A stretch of 64,000 bases of DNA. It comes from Qipengyuania vulgaris (lineage in GTDB: Bacteria; Pseudomonadota; Alphaproteobacteria; Sphingomonadales; Sphingomonadaceae). The translations under genes were made by a program, and so were the position numbers. The stretch spans positions 62,001-126,000 of the forward strand of contig NZ_WTYC01000001.1 of assembly GCF_009827325.1 (NCBI RefSeq). The letters are read 5' to 3'. Below the pieces are notes generated by a model. That model had not been told where the DNA came from. It worked only from the letters and a program-made list of their open reading frames with translations, and searched no databases. Positions within the stretch are counted from its first letter, which is position 1, and the number at the start of each line of letters is the position of its first letter. This document shows positions 43,393 to 50,736 of this stretch, piece after piece.

Positions 43393-45096
43393 ATGGCAAC
43401 CTCAGCCACACCCACTCGCGACGATTTCGCCGCGATGCTCGACGAGCAGCTTGGCAGCGCCGATGATGGCGGCTTCGAAGGCCGCGTCGTCAAGGGCACC
43501 GTCACTTCCATCGAAAACGGCATGGCGCACATCGATGTCGGCCTGAAGAGCGAAGGTCGCGTCGACCTCAAGGAATTCATGCGCGGCGAAGACGAGCACG
43601 GCCTCGAAGTAGGCTCGGAAGTTGAAGTCTTCGTCGACCGTATCGAGAACGCCGACGGCGAAGCAATGCTCAGCCGCGACCGCGCACGCCGCGAAGCTGC
43701 CTGGGACAAGCTTGAAAGCGAGTTCGGCGAAGGCAAGCGCGTCGAAGGCCGCATCTTCGGCCGCGTCAAGGGCGGCTTCACCGTCGACCTCGACGGTGCC
43801 GTGGCCTTCCTGCCCGGTTCGCAGGTCGACATCCGCCCCGTGCGCGACGTCACCCCGCTGATGGACATGGCCCAGCCCTTCCAGATCCTCAAGATGGACC
43901 GCCGCCGCGGTAACATCGTCGTTTCGCGCCGTGCGGTTCTCGAAGAGACCCGTGCCGAGCAGCGCAGCGAACTGATCGACCAGCTGGCAGAAAACCAGGT
44001 GATCGACGGCGTCGTCAAGAACATCACCGATTACGGGGCCTTCGTCGACCTCGGCGGTATCGACGGCCTGCTCCATGTCACCGACATGAGCTACAAGCGC
44101 GTCAACCACCCGAGCGAAATGATCGAGATCGGCCAGACCGTGACCGTCCAGATCATCCGCATCAACGAAGACACCCAGCGCATCAGCCTCGGCATGAAGC
44201 AGCTGGAATCGGATCCGTGGGACGGCGTTGCCGCCAAGTATCCGGTCGGCATGAAGATGACGGGTACCGTCACCAACATCACCGAATACGGCGCATTCGT
44301 CGAAATCGAGCCGGGCATCGAAGGCCTGGTCCACGTTTCGGAAATGAGCTGGACCAAGAAGAACGTTCACCCGGGCAAGATCGTGTCGACCTCGCAGGAA
44401 GTCGAAGTCATGGTTCTCGAAGTGGACAGCGAAAAGCGCCGCATTTCGCTCGGCCTCAAGCAGGCCCAGCGCAATCCGTGGGAAGAGTTCGCCGAAGCGC
44501 ATCCCGTTGGTGCGAAGGTCGAAGGCGAAGTCAAGAACGCCACCGAATTCGGTCTCTTCATCGGCCTTCCGGGCGATGTCGACGGCATGGTCCACATGTC
44601 GGACATCGCATGGGGCATCTCGGGTGAAGACGCTCTCGCCCTGCACCGCAAGGGTGAGCAGGTCGAAGCCGTCGTTCTCGATGTCGACGTCGAGAAGGAG
44701 CGCATCAGCCTCGGCATGAAGCAGCTCGAAAAGGGTGCTCCGACCGAAGCCGGCGCATCGAGCGATATCCGCAAGAACCAGGTCGTCACCGTTACCGTTC
44801 TCGAAGTCCGCGATGGCGGTCTCGAGGTTCAGGTTGGCGAAGACGGCGCAACTGGCTTCATCAAGCGTTCGGACCTCGGCCGCGACCGCGACGAACAGCG
44901 TTCGGATCGTTTCCAGCCAGGTGCCAAGGTCGATGCCATGGTCACCGGTTTCGACCGCTCGAAGAAGCCGACCTTCTCGATCAAGGCGCGTCAGATCGCC
45001 GAAGAGAAGGAAGCGGTTGCACAGTTCGGTTCGTCGGATTCGGGCGCATCGCTCGGCGACATCCTCGGCGAAGCTCTGAAGAAAAAGGAAGACTAA
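43393..45096 (+). CDS. rpsA: 30S ribosomal protein bS1
   Basis: 567 residues from the ATG at 43393; the upstream frame to 43297 is not family sequence. Six S1/OB repeats are visible with DYGAFVDLGGIDGLLHVTDM, EYGAFVEIEPGIEGLVHVSE, EFGLFIGLPGDVDGMVHMSD and a last VTGFDRSKKPTFSIKARQ segment. S1 unfolds mRNA and brings it to the 30S. The site before the start (TTAGGAC) is weak, as often for rpsA, where S1 itself and the leader structure set initiation. A terminator follows at 45125. Confidence 0.98.
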   Translation: MATSATPTRDDFAAMLDEQLGSADDGGFEGRVVKGTVTSIENGMAHIDVGLKSEGRVDLKEFMRGEDEHGLEVGSEVEVFVDRIENADGEAMLSRDRARREAAWDKLESEFGEGKRVEGRIFGRVKGGFTVDLDGAVAFLPGSQVDIRPVRDVTPLMDMAQPFQILKMDRRRGNIVVSRRAVLEETRAEQRSELIDQLAENQVIDGVVKNITDYGAFVDLGGIDGLLHVTDMSYKRVNHPSEMIEIGQTVTVQIIRINEDTQRISLGMKQLESDPWDGVAAKYPVGMKMTGTVTNITEYGAFVEIEPGIEGLVHVSEMSWTKKNVHPGKIVSTSQEVEVMVLEVDSEKRRISLGLKQAQRNPWEEFAEAHPVGAKVEGEVKNATEFGLFIGLPGDVDGMVHMSDIAWGISGEDALALHRKGEQVEAVVLDVDVEKERISLGMKQLEKGAPTEAGASSDIRKNQVVTVTVLEVRDGGLEVQVGEDGATGFIKRSDLGRDRDEQRSDRFQPGAKVDAMVTGFDRSKKPTFSIKARQIAEEKEAVAQFGSSDSGASLGDILGEALKKKED

Positions 45097-45124
45097 GGTC
45101 TTTCCACCCGTTTCGGGATAATCA

Positions 45125-45164
45125 GAAAGGCCCGCTTGCTCTCCGGAGCAGGCGGGCCTTTCCT
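45125..45164 (+). terminator. rpsA terminator
   Basis: GAAAGGCCCGC and GCGGGCCTTTC pair as an 11-bp stem, with an inner stem TTGCTC-TCCG-GAGCAG. The T-run is short (TTTCC), so termination may be modest. Confidence 0.8.
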
Positions 45165-45194
45165 ATTGATGCCGGGATGCCTAACTTGGGTCCC

Positions 45195-45950
45195 ATGTTG
45201 GAAATTCATCAATTCCCCTGCCTGTCCGACAATTACGGATTTCTCCTCCACGATCCCGAAAGCGGTGAAACCGCCGCGATCGATACACCCGATGGCGAGG
45301 AGTACCTCCGCCAGGCCGAGGCGAAGGGCTGGACCATCACGCACATTTGGAACACCCATTGGCACCCCGATCATGCGGGGGGTAACAAGGCGATCGTTGC
45401 AGCCACCGGCGCAAAGGTCACCGCGCCGCAGGAAGTCGAGAAGCTATCCCCGATCGATCGCATAGTCGGTAATGGCGACCACGTTTCGCTGGGCGACTGG
45501 GACGCGCGGGTAATCGACGTGTCGGGTCACACGAACGGTCATATTGCCTTCTATATTGCTGAGGCAGACATTGCCTTCGTCGGAGACAGTGTCTTCGCGC
45601 TGGGATGCGGACGCATGTTCGAAGGAGAGCCGGAGCAGTTCTGGAACAGCCTCGATCGTATCCGTCGGCTGCCCGAGAACACGCAGCTATATTGCGCTCA
45701 CGAGTACACCGCCGCAAACGCGAAGTTTGCTGTGCATGCCGATCCCGACAATGCCGAACTAAGGCTATACGCGGCTCAGATCGATAAGAAACGCTCCAAG
45801 GGAGAGCCGACCGTGCCGACATTGCTCTCCCGCGAAATCGCTACCAACCCCTTCCTGCGCGCCGACGATGCCGATCTGCGCGACCGTTGGGGCGGATCCA
45901 CGCCGGCTGAAACCTTCGCCGCCTTGCGCAGTGCGAAGGACAATTTCTGA
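45195..45950 (+). CDS. gloB: hydroxyacylglutathione hydrolase (glyoxalase II)
   Basis: 251 residues from the Met at 45195 (MLEIHQFPCLSDNYGFLLHD), which matches the family start; an ATG at 45177 would add six. Metallo-beta-lactamase motif THWHPDHAGG, SGHTNGHIAFY and FVGDSVFALGCGRMFEG give both metal sites, and LYCAHEYTAANAKFA with EIATNPFLR are glyoxalase II marks. It hydrolyses S-D-lactoylglutathione in methylglyoxal detoxification. Followed after 2 bases by the DOPA dioxygenase-like gene. Confidence 0.95.
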   Translation: MLEIHQFPCLSDNYGFLLHDPESGETAAIDTPDGEEYLRQAEAKGWTITHIWNTHWHPDHAGGNKAIVAATGAKVTAPQEVEKLSPIDRIVGNGDHVSLGDWDARVIDVSGHTNGHIAFYIAEADIAFVGDSVFALGCGRMFEGEPEQFWNSLDRIRRLPENTQLYCAHEYTAANAKFAVHADPDNAELRLYAAQIDKKRSKGEPTVPTLLSREIATNPFLRADDADLRDRWGGSTPAETFAALRSAKDNF

Positions 45951-45952
45951 CG

Positions 45953-46279
45953 ATGGCGATCAAGGGCTTCCACGCGCATATCTATTTCGATGAAGCCGAA
46001 CTGCCCCTGGCCAAAGATTTTGCGCAGCAGGCACGGGAGAGATTCGGTCTGCCAATCGGCCACTTCCATACGAAACCGGTGGGCCCCCACCCCCGCGGAT
46101 CGTGCCAGCTGAGCTTGCGACCCGAAGATTTCGGCCCTTTCGCAGTTTGGGCGGCGGAGAACCGTGGTGATCTGACTCTGTTCGTCCACGGTCTGAGCGG
46201 CAATGACCTTGCCGACCACACCCAGCATGTCATCTGGTTCGGCCAGTCCGAGCCGCTCGATCTGTCGATCTTCGACTGA
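45953..46279 (+). CDS. DOPA 4,5-dioxygenase family protein
   Basis: 108 residues. FHAHIYFDEAELPLAKDFAQ and IGHFHTKPVGPHPRGSCQL contain the conserved His cluster of the family, and FVHGLSGNDLADHTQHVIWF closes it. Plant and fungal relatives cleave DOPA; bacterial members are of unknown substrate. It starts two bases after gloB and is followed by one base and the quinone oxidoreductase gene, so all three form one unit, perhaps for reactive carbonyl or quinone handling (inference). Confidence 0.9.
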   Translation: MAIKGFHAHIYFDEAELPLAKDFAQQARERFGLPIGHFHTKPVGPHPRGSCQLSLRPEDFGPFAVWAAENRGDLTLFVHGLSGNDLADHTQHVIWFGQSEPLDLSIFD

Positions 46280-46280
46280 G

Positions 46281-47255
46281 ATGAAGGCCCTTCAGGTCAC
46301 AAGGCTAAGCGACGATCTTTCCGGCGCAGAGTTGGTAGACCTGCCCAGCTTGGCAAGAAACACGGGAGAGGTGCTGATCCGCGTGCGAGCGGCATCACTC
46401 AATTATCCCGACCTGCTGATGACGCGGGGCAAATATCAGTTTAAGCCTGCGCTACCGTTCGTATCTGGCTTGGAAATGGCAGGCGAAGTGATCGAGGCGG
46501 ATCCGGGCAGCGGATTTGCACCCGGCGACCGGGTGATGGGCGGTGCAAAGACCGGAGCGTTTGCCGAACAAATTTCGCTACCTACCACCGCAATTCGATC
46601 AATTCCCCGGAACCTGGACTTCGCGCAGGCCGCAGCGATGGGGGCCTCCTATCTTACGGCCTATATAGCGCTGGTGGAGCTAGGTGGCCTGAGGGCCGGG
46701 CAATGCGTGCTCGTTCACGGGGCAAGCGGCGGCGTAGGACTCGCAGCTTGCGATCTGGCAAAGGCATTCGGTGCGAAGGTTATCGCGGCGACAAGCAGGA
46801 AAGATAAAGTCGAACCTTTGCGCCGGATCGCTGCGCCGCATGATCTGATCCTCAACACAGGCCGGTTTCGCGAAGATGTTGGTCGACTGACCGACAGCCT
46901 CCTTTGCGACCTCGTATTCGATCCGGTGGGAGGTGATGTATTCGACGAAAGCACGCGCTGCGTATCGTTTGGCGGCAAGTTGCTGGTGGTTGGCTTCGTC
47001 TCGGGCCGAATTCCGGAAATTGCTGCCAACATACCGCTGATCAAGGGCTTTAGCGTGGTTGGCGTTCGAGCCGGCGAATATAGCCGACGCTTCCCGGGCC
47101 GTGGCCGCCGCGCAGCCGATGCCATCGATCGATTGGCGACAGAGGGGCGGATCAAGCCGCATATCGACCGCATCCTTCCCCTATCCGATTGGTGCACAGC
47201 CTTCGAGACTATGGCTACAGGCGATGTCCTGGGAAAAATCGTTCTCATTCCTTGA
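46281..47255 (+). CDS. NADPH:quinone oxidoreductase (zinc-less MDR family)
   Basis: 324 residues from the ATG at 46281, one base after the previous stop. MDR fold: the N-terminal GroES-like part with AASLNYPDLLMTRGKYQF, then the NADP-binding CVLVHGASGGVGLAACDLAK, and the ending FETMATGDVLGKIVLIP. Zinc ligands are absent, as expected for the QOR branch. It reduces quinones or alpha,beta-unsaturated carbonyls with NADPH, which fits the gloB neighbourhood. The frame upstream to 46203 overlaps the neighbour and is not used. Confidence 0.9.
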   Translation: MKALQVTRLSDDLSGAELVDLPSLARNTGEVLIRVRAASLNYPDLLMTRGKYQFKPALPFVSGLEMAGEVIEADPGSGFAPGDRVMGGAKTGAFAEQISLPTTAIRSIPRNLDFAQAAAMGASYLTAYIALVELGGLRAGQCVLVHGASGGVGLAACDLAKAFGAKVIAATSRKDKVEPLRRIAAPHDLILNTGRFREDVGRLTDSLLCDLVFDPVGGDVFDESTRCVSFGGKLLVVGFVSGRIPEIAANIPLIKGFSVVGVRAGEYSRRFPGRGRRAADAIDRLATEGRIKPHIDRILPLSDWCTAFETMATGDVLGKIVLIP

Positions 47256-47257
47256 AC

Positions 47258-47290
47258 GAAAAAGGGCGACCTCCAGGGCCGCCCTTTCAC
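47258..47290. terminator. bidirectional terminator between QOR and atpF
   Basis: AAAGGGCG and CGCCCTTT pair as an 8-bp stem around an 11-base loop, with A-runs upstream and T-rich sequence after. It lies just after the QOR stop and 20 bases after the end of the atp operon on the other strand. Confidence 0.8.
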
Positions 47291-47309
47291 TTTCCCGTCC
47301 ATGGGTAAG

Positions 47310-47882
47310 TCAGATTCCGGCAATGACCTTGTCTGCAAGCGCCCTGTCCGCTTCGGCATCATGCCTTTCGGCTATGAGCTTACGGCTCGCACCCGTCGCA
47401 GCACTCACGGCGCGATTACGCACATCTTGGACAGCTTCACGCTCCGCAGCAGCAATCTTGTCTTCAGCCATGCGCTTGCGGCGTTCGACCATTGCCTTGC
47501 TGTCGGCCTCAGCCTTCTCGAGAATCGCGTCCGCCTCGTGCTGGGCGTTCACAAGCATCGCCTCGGCGTCCTTCTCGGCGCCTGCGATCTTGTCGGCATA
47601 TTCCTTGCGCAGCGCTTGGGCTTCTGCGCGCAGCTGCTTGGCTTCTTCGAGCTGCTCCTTGATCGCGGCGATCTTGCCGTCGAGACCGCCAGCGATGGTC
47701 TTGTGGACCTTGGCACCGAAGATAGCGAACAGCAGCAGGACCAGCATCGCGATCGACACGACCTGAAACGGGGCGAGACCCCACAGCTCTGGTTCGATAT
47801 GCTTGCCCGCACCTGCGTCGATTTCGACAGTGGCTTCGGGAGTTTCCGTAGCGAGCACTTCGGGAGGGGAGACGTTAGCCAT
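47310..47882 (-). CDS. atpF: ATP synthase F0 subunit b
   Basis: 190 residues. After an N-terminal extension with acidic content, one transmembrane helix (about 40-60, VVSIAMLVLLLFAIFGAKVH) is followed by a long charged coiled coil to about 170. It forms the peripheral stalk with b' and the delta subunit. It overlaps the b' gene by 8 bases. The F1 genes (atpHAGDC) are not in the window, so F0 and F1 operons are separate, as usual in alphaproteobacteria. Confidence 0.93.
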   Translation of the reverse strand: MANVSPPEVLATETPEATVEIDAGAGKHIEPELWGLAPFQVVSIAMLVLLLFAIFGAKVHKTIAGGLDGKIAAIKEQLEEAKQLRAEAQALRKEYADKIAGAEKDAEAMLVNAQHEADAILEKAEADSKAMVERRKRMAEDKIAAAEREAVQDVRNRAVSAATGASRKLIAERHDAEADRALADKVIAGI

Positions 47883-48369
47883 GAGCCATCTGCTCCTTAA
47901 CCGCCTTCGTTGCGACCGGCTTGGTCACCTTCACCCCGGCGAGCGTCTTGACGATATCTTGCGCTGCGTCGGCAGCGACGGCTTCGACTTCTGTCAAGGC
48001 AGCCGTACGAGCTTCGTCGATCTGCGCCTCGGCATCGGCCAGCTTCTTGTCGATGCGGGTCTGTGCCGCCTTCAGCTTTTTCTCGGACTTGGCAGCGGCC
48101 TCGTCCTTGGCCTTGGCAACGATCGCCTGAGCCGCAGCGCGGTTCTCATTTTCCTTGACCCGCCAGGCTTCCTCCTGCTCATCAGCAGCGTCGCGCGCGG
48201 CCTTGGCAGCGGCGAGGTCGGATGCGATCTGTCCGTCACGCTGGGCGACAGTATCCATCACCTTGGGCACCATGCCCTTACCGATGACGAAGAAGGTAAT
48301 GCCGAAGAAGACCAGCAACCAGAAGACCTGGCTGGACCATGTTTCGGCGAGCTGTGCTATCTGGGGCAT
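47875..48369 (-). CDS. atpG: ATP synthase F0 subunit b'
   Basis: 164 residues. MPQIAQLAETWSSQVFWLLV with one helix (about 15-33) then a long coiled coil full of Ala/Lys/Glu. The short N-terminus and position directly after atpE mark it as the b' form found in alphaproteobacteria and phototrophs; naming varies (atpF2, atpX or atpG). It pairs with b in the stator. A perfect inverted repeat separates it from atpE. Confidence 0.92.
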   Translation of the reverse strand: MPQIAQLAETWSSQVFWLLVFFGITFFVIGKGMVPKVMDTVAQRDGQIASDLAAAKAARDAADEQEEAWRVKENENRAAAQAIVAKAKDEAAAKSEKKLKAAQTRIDKKLADAEAQIDEARTAALTEVEAVAADAAQDIVKTLAGVKVTKPVATKAVKEQMAHG

Positions 48370-48402
48370 CGGACCAGTCCGGTGTTTAGTTGATGAAACA
48401 CA

Positions 48403-48440
48403 TTCAGGGTGGGACGTCTATTGCGCCGCCCCACCCTGAA
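48403..48440 (-). other. 11-bp hairpin between atpE and the b' gene
   Basis: TTCAGGGTGGG (minus strand 48440-48430) and CCCACCCTGAA (48413-48403) pair perfectly around a 16-base loop, starting 14 bases after the atpE stop. No T-run follows. It could protect the 3' end of an atpE-containing message or lower read-through, giving more subunit c than b subunits. Confidence 0.65.
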
Positions 48441-48453
48441 GATTTTCAGATAT

Positions 48454-48681
48454 TTAGGCGACGAAGATCAGGATCATCGAGACGACAAACGCCAGCAAGC
48501 CGAGAAGTTCGGCGGCGGCGAAGCCGATGAACAGCCGGCCCTGCTGGCCGTCGGCTGCGCCCGGATTGCGCAGTGCGCTTTCGAGAAACGAACCGAAGAC
48601 GTTACCAACGCCGATCGCAGCCATACCGGCACCGATTGCAGCGAGACCAGCGCCGATGAGCTTTGCAGCTTCCATTTCCAT
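48454..48681 (-). CDS. atpE: ATP synthase F0 subunit c
   Basis: 75 residues in two transmembrane helices joined by a polar loop (LRNPGAADGQQGR). The ion-binding acid is the Glu in FAAAELLGLLAF in the second helix. No Na+-type Gln/Ser/Thr ligand set is evident (Ile/Gly/Ala around it), so H+ coupling is likely. Several copies form the rotor ring, so it must be made in excess over a, b and b'. Confidence 0.97.
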   Translation of the reverse strand: MEMEAAKLIGAGLAAIGAGMAAIGVGNVFGSFLESALRNPGAADGQQGRLFIGFAAAELLGLLAFVVSMILIFVA

Positions 48682-48718
48682 GACAAACTCCTTTGGGAAA
48701 AACGTGTAGGTTGAAGAC

Positions 48719-49507
48719 TTAGTGAAGGTTCTCGGCGTCGTTGATATACAGCGACGTCAAAAGGGCGAAAACGTAAGCCTGGATACCGGCCACCAGCAGC
48801 TCCAGAGCGCAGATGCCGATCATCAGCAGGAAGCTGGGCAGGCCGACCAGAAGGCCGAAGCCGGCGCCGGCATTGGTACCGTCGATCACAAAGCTCGACA
48901 GCACTTCCAGCAGGACGTGTCCCGCCATCATGGCGACGAAGAGACGCAGGCCGAGGCTGAACGGGCGCACCATGAAGGAGATGAACTCGATCGGCGCGAT
49001 CACCGGCACCATCGGCAGCGGCGTGCCGTGCGGTACGAAGAGGCTGAAGAAATGCAGGCCGTGGCGCCAGAAACCCACGATCAGCACGATCGCGAAGCTG
49101 ATGATTGCGAGCACACCGGTCACGGTAAAGTGGCTGGTGAAGGTGAACGGATGGAGGCCGATCACGCCCAGAGGCAGGAGACCGAGAATATTTGCGAAGA
49201 GGATGAACATGAACAGGCTGAAGACATAGGGCACGTATTTGCGCCCGGCCTTGCCGATGTTCGCTTCGAGCATGTTGTCGATGAAGCCGGTAAAGGTCTC
49301 CACCGTCATCTGCCAGCGGCCGGGCACCAGTTCGCGCTTCATCCCGCCGAGCACGAAGAGGAAGAGCACCACCGTGGTGATGAGCATCCACAATGCACTG
49401 TTGGTGAAGGCGATGTTGTAGCCGGCCAGCTCCCACGCACCGGAACCGCCGAGCGGTTCGATGGTGAACTGGTACATCGGATCGACTTTGGCCTGTTCGG
49501 CTGCCAC
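48719..49507 (-). CDS. atpB: ATP synthase F0 subunit a
   Basis: 262 residues with about five or six transmembrane helices. The conserved Arg segment is in IEFISFMVRPFSLGLRLFVA (Arg on the helix facing the ring), with MMAGHVLLEVL following. It forms the two half-channels for protons. Preceded by atpI (53 bases) and followed by atpE (37 bases). Confidence 0.97.
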   Translation of the reverse strand: MAAEQAKVDPMYQFTIEPLGGSGAWELAGYNIAFTNSALWMLITTVVLFLFVLGGMKRELVPGRWQMTVETFTGFIDNMLEANIGKAGRKYVPYVFSLFMFILFANILGLLPLGVIGLHPFTFTSHFTVTGVLAIISFAIVLIVGFWRHGLHFFSLFVPHGTPLPMVPVIAPIEFISFMVRPFSLGLRLFVAMMAGHVLLEVLSSFVIDGTNAGAGFGLLVGLPSFLLMIGICALELLVAGIQAYVFALLTSLYINDAENLH

Positions 49508-49560
49508 GTCTGTCTAGTCCCTAAATCCTGTAACGAAGGCCCTGAAATCCCGGTGAAGGA

Positions 49561-49881
49561 TCAATTTTCAGGGCCTCGATTTGCCGCGCGGATAATGTTC
49601 CTGAAGGCGACCACAATTCCGAGGAACAGGCCAACCAACAGACCCCAGGGATTGGTATCGGTGAAATAGCCTATGGCATAACCGATGACCGATCCTCCAA
49701 GAAGCCCACCGAGCAAATCTGCCAGAACGCGGTTGCCGCTGCGATAGTTCGCATCGGCCCCCGAACCGGGTTTGAGGTTGCGCTGCTCTTCGCGCTGCTG
49801 GGCGGCACTTAACCGCTTTTCCAGCGCGTCGATCCGCGCATCCTCCTCGATGGGTTTCCGTGCGGGCTCGTCTTCGCTCAT
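49561..49881 (-). CDS. atpI: AtpZ/AtpI family F0 assembly protein
   Basis: 106 residues. A charged N-terminus (to about 45) with a coil-forming RIDALEKRLSAAQQREEQ, then two helices (about 55-75 and 80-100) with GGSVIGYAIGYFTDTNPWGL, typical of AtpZ/AtpI proteins that help assemble the c-ring. It is the first gene of the F0 operon. The 190 bases before it carry the likely promoter; no clear -35/-10 was found by eye. Confidence 0.9.
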   Translation of the reverse strand: MSEDEPARKPIEEDARIDALEKRLSAAQQREEQRNLKPGSGADANYRSGNRVLADLLGGLLGGSVIGYAIGYFTDTNPWGLLVGLFLGIVVAFRNIIRAANRGPEN

Positions 49882-50072
49882 GCCTTGCTCCTTAATAGGG
49901 GGTTGCGCGGCACGCGCAGGGACTTGCCCGCCAAGGGCGCCGCCCCCTTAGAAGGGGCCCATAAGCGAGTCAACACGAAGCGGCGCCCAAAAGCCACCTT
50001 TGCGTTGCAAAAAAGCCTCCCTCCGACGCCAGCCGGTAGAGAGGCTTTCAAATAGGCTGATGGCCTATCCCC

Positions 50073-50477
50073 TCAGGGGCAACGGGAATCGCGCATCGGC
50101 GGAGCGCTGGTCCGTGTCTGCCAGCTACCGTCAGGTGCCTGGTATTTCTCGCCGGGCGACGTGGCGAGTATCGCCTGGCAACCGGCAGTTAGCGCGTATT
50201 CTTCCAGAGTGGCATTATTTGCCTGTGCACGCTGGGAATAAACCGCGCGGCGCTTGATGTTGATGTCGTTGACGATGCGGCGAAGTTCGGCGGTCTCGGA
50301 ACCAACGATCCCGATGTAACCGTCCATTTTTTCACCGATCTGCCCCGCTGCACGGGCGGAGGCATAGGCCGGATCGCGCTGGGCCGAAGCTGGCGCCATG
50401 ATGCCGCCAAAGGCCAACGCAAATGCGGCACCGAACAGGGCTGCCCTGGTAAATCGCTTGGTCATGAAATCACCCAT
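50073..50477 (-). CDS. ydbL: YdbL family (DUF1318) periplasmic protein
   Basis: 134 residues from the ATG at 50477, which overlaps the ynbE stop by one base (TGATG). MTKRF at 50465 is the alternative start and gives the cleaner signal peptide, ALFGAAFALAFGGIMAPASA. The mature part carries DPAYASARAAGQIGEKMDGY and NDINIKRRAVYSQRAQAN, which are the DUF1318 pattern, plus two Cys near the end. In E. coli YdbL accompanies the YdbH-YnbE lipid-transport bridge and modulates it. Confidence 0.88.
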   Translation of the reverse strand: MGDFMTKRFTRAALFGAAFALAFGGIMAPASAQRDPAYASARAAGQIGEKMDGYIGIVGSETAELRRIVNDINIKRRAVYSQRAQANNATLEEYALTAGCQAILATSPGEKYQAPDGSWQTRTSAPPMRDSRCP

Positions 50478-50662
50478 CAGAAAATATCCGCATTCTCTTC
50501 GATCGTATTGCCCGCATCCTCTGCGAGGCGGTAGATTACTTCCTGGCGTATGTTGACGTTGAGCTCGATCACGATCGGTTCTGTCGGTGCTTCCACGGTG
50601 ACACAACCGGATAACGCGAGCGAGGCCAGGCCGGCCACCGCCGAAATCTTCAGACCATTCAT
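50477..50662 (-). CDS. ynbE: YnbE-like outer-membrane lipoprotein
   Basis: 61 residues from the Met at 50662 (MNGLKISAVAGLASLALSGC), whose ribosome binding site AGGGG is well placed; an ATG at 50731 would add 23 residues and overlap nothing. Lipobox LSGC is followed by VTVEAPTEPIVIELNVNIRQ, the YnbE signature. YnbE lines up with the C-terminus of YdbH to complete a hydrophobic groove between the membranes. It is a small gene easily missed. Confidence 0.88.
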   Translation of the reverse strand: MNGLKISAVAGLASLALSGCVTVEAPTEPIVIELNVNIRQEVIYRLAEDAGNTIEENADIF

Positions 50663-50736
50663 GCCTGCCATCCCCTGCATGCTGCGGGTTGTCGCACGGC
50701 CCTCATGGTCGGTCAATTCGCGGGTTCTCATAGCGG

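Noticed and set aside
43402..44646. Long minus-strand open frame (414 codons) across rpsA
   Set aside because: Mirror of the GC-rich S1 repeats; antisense to a certain gene and without its own start signals.
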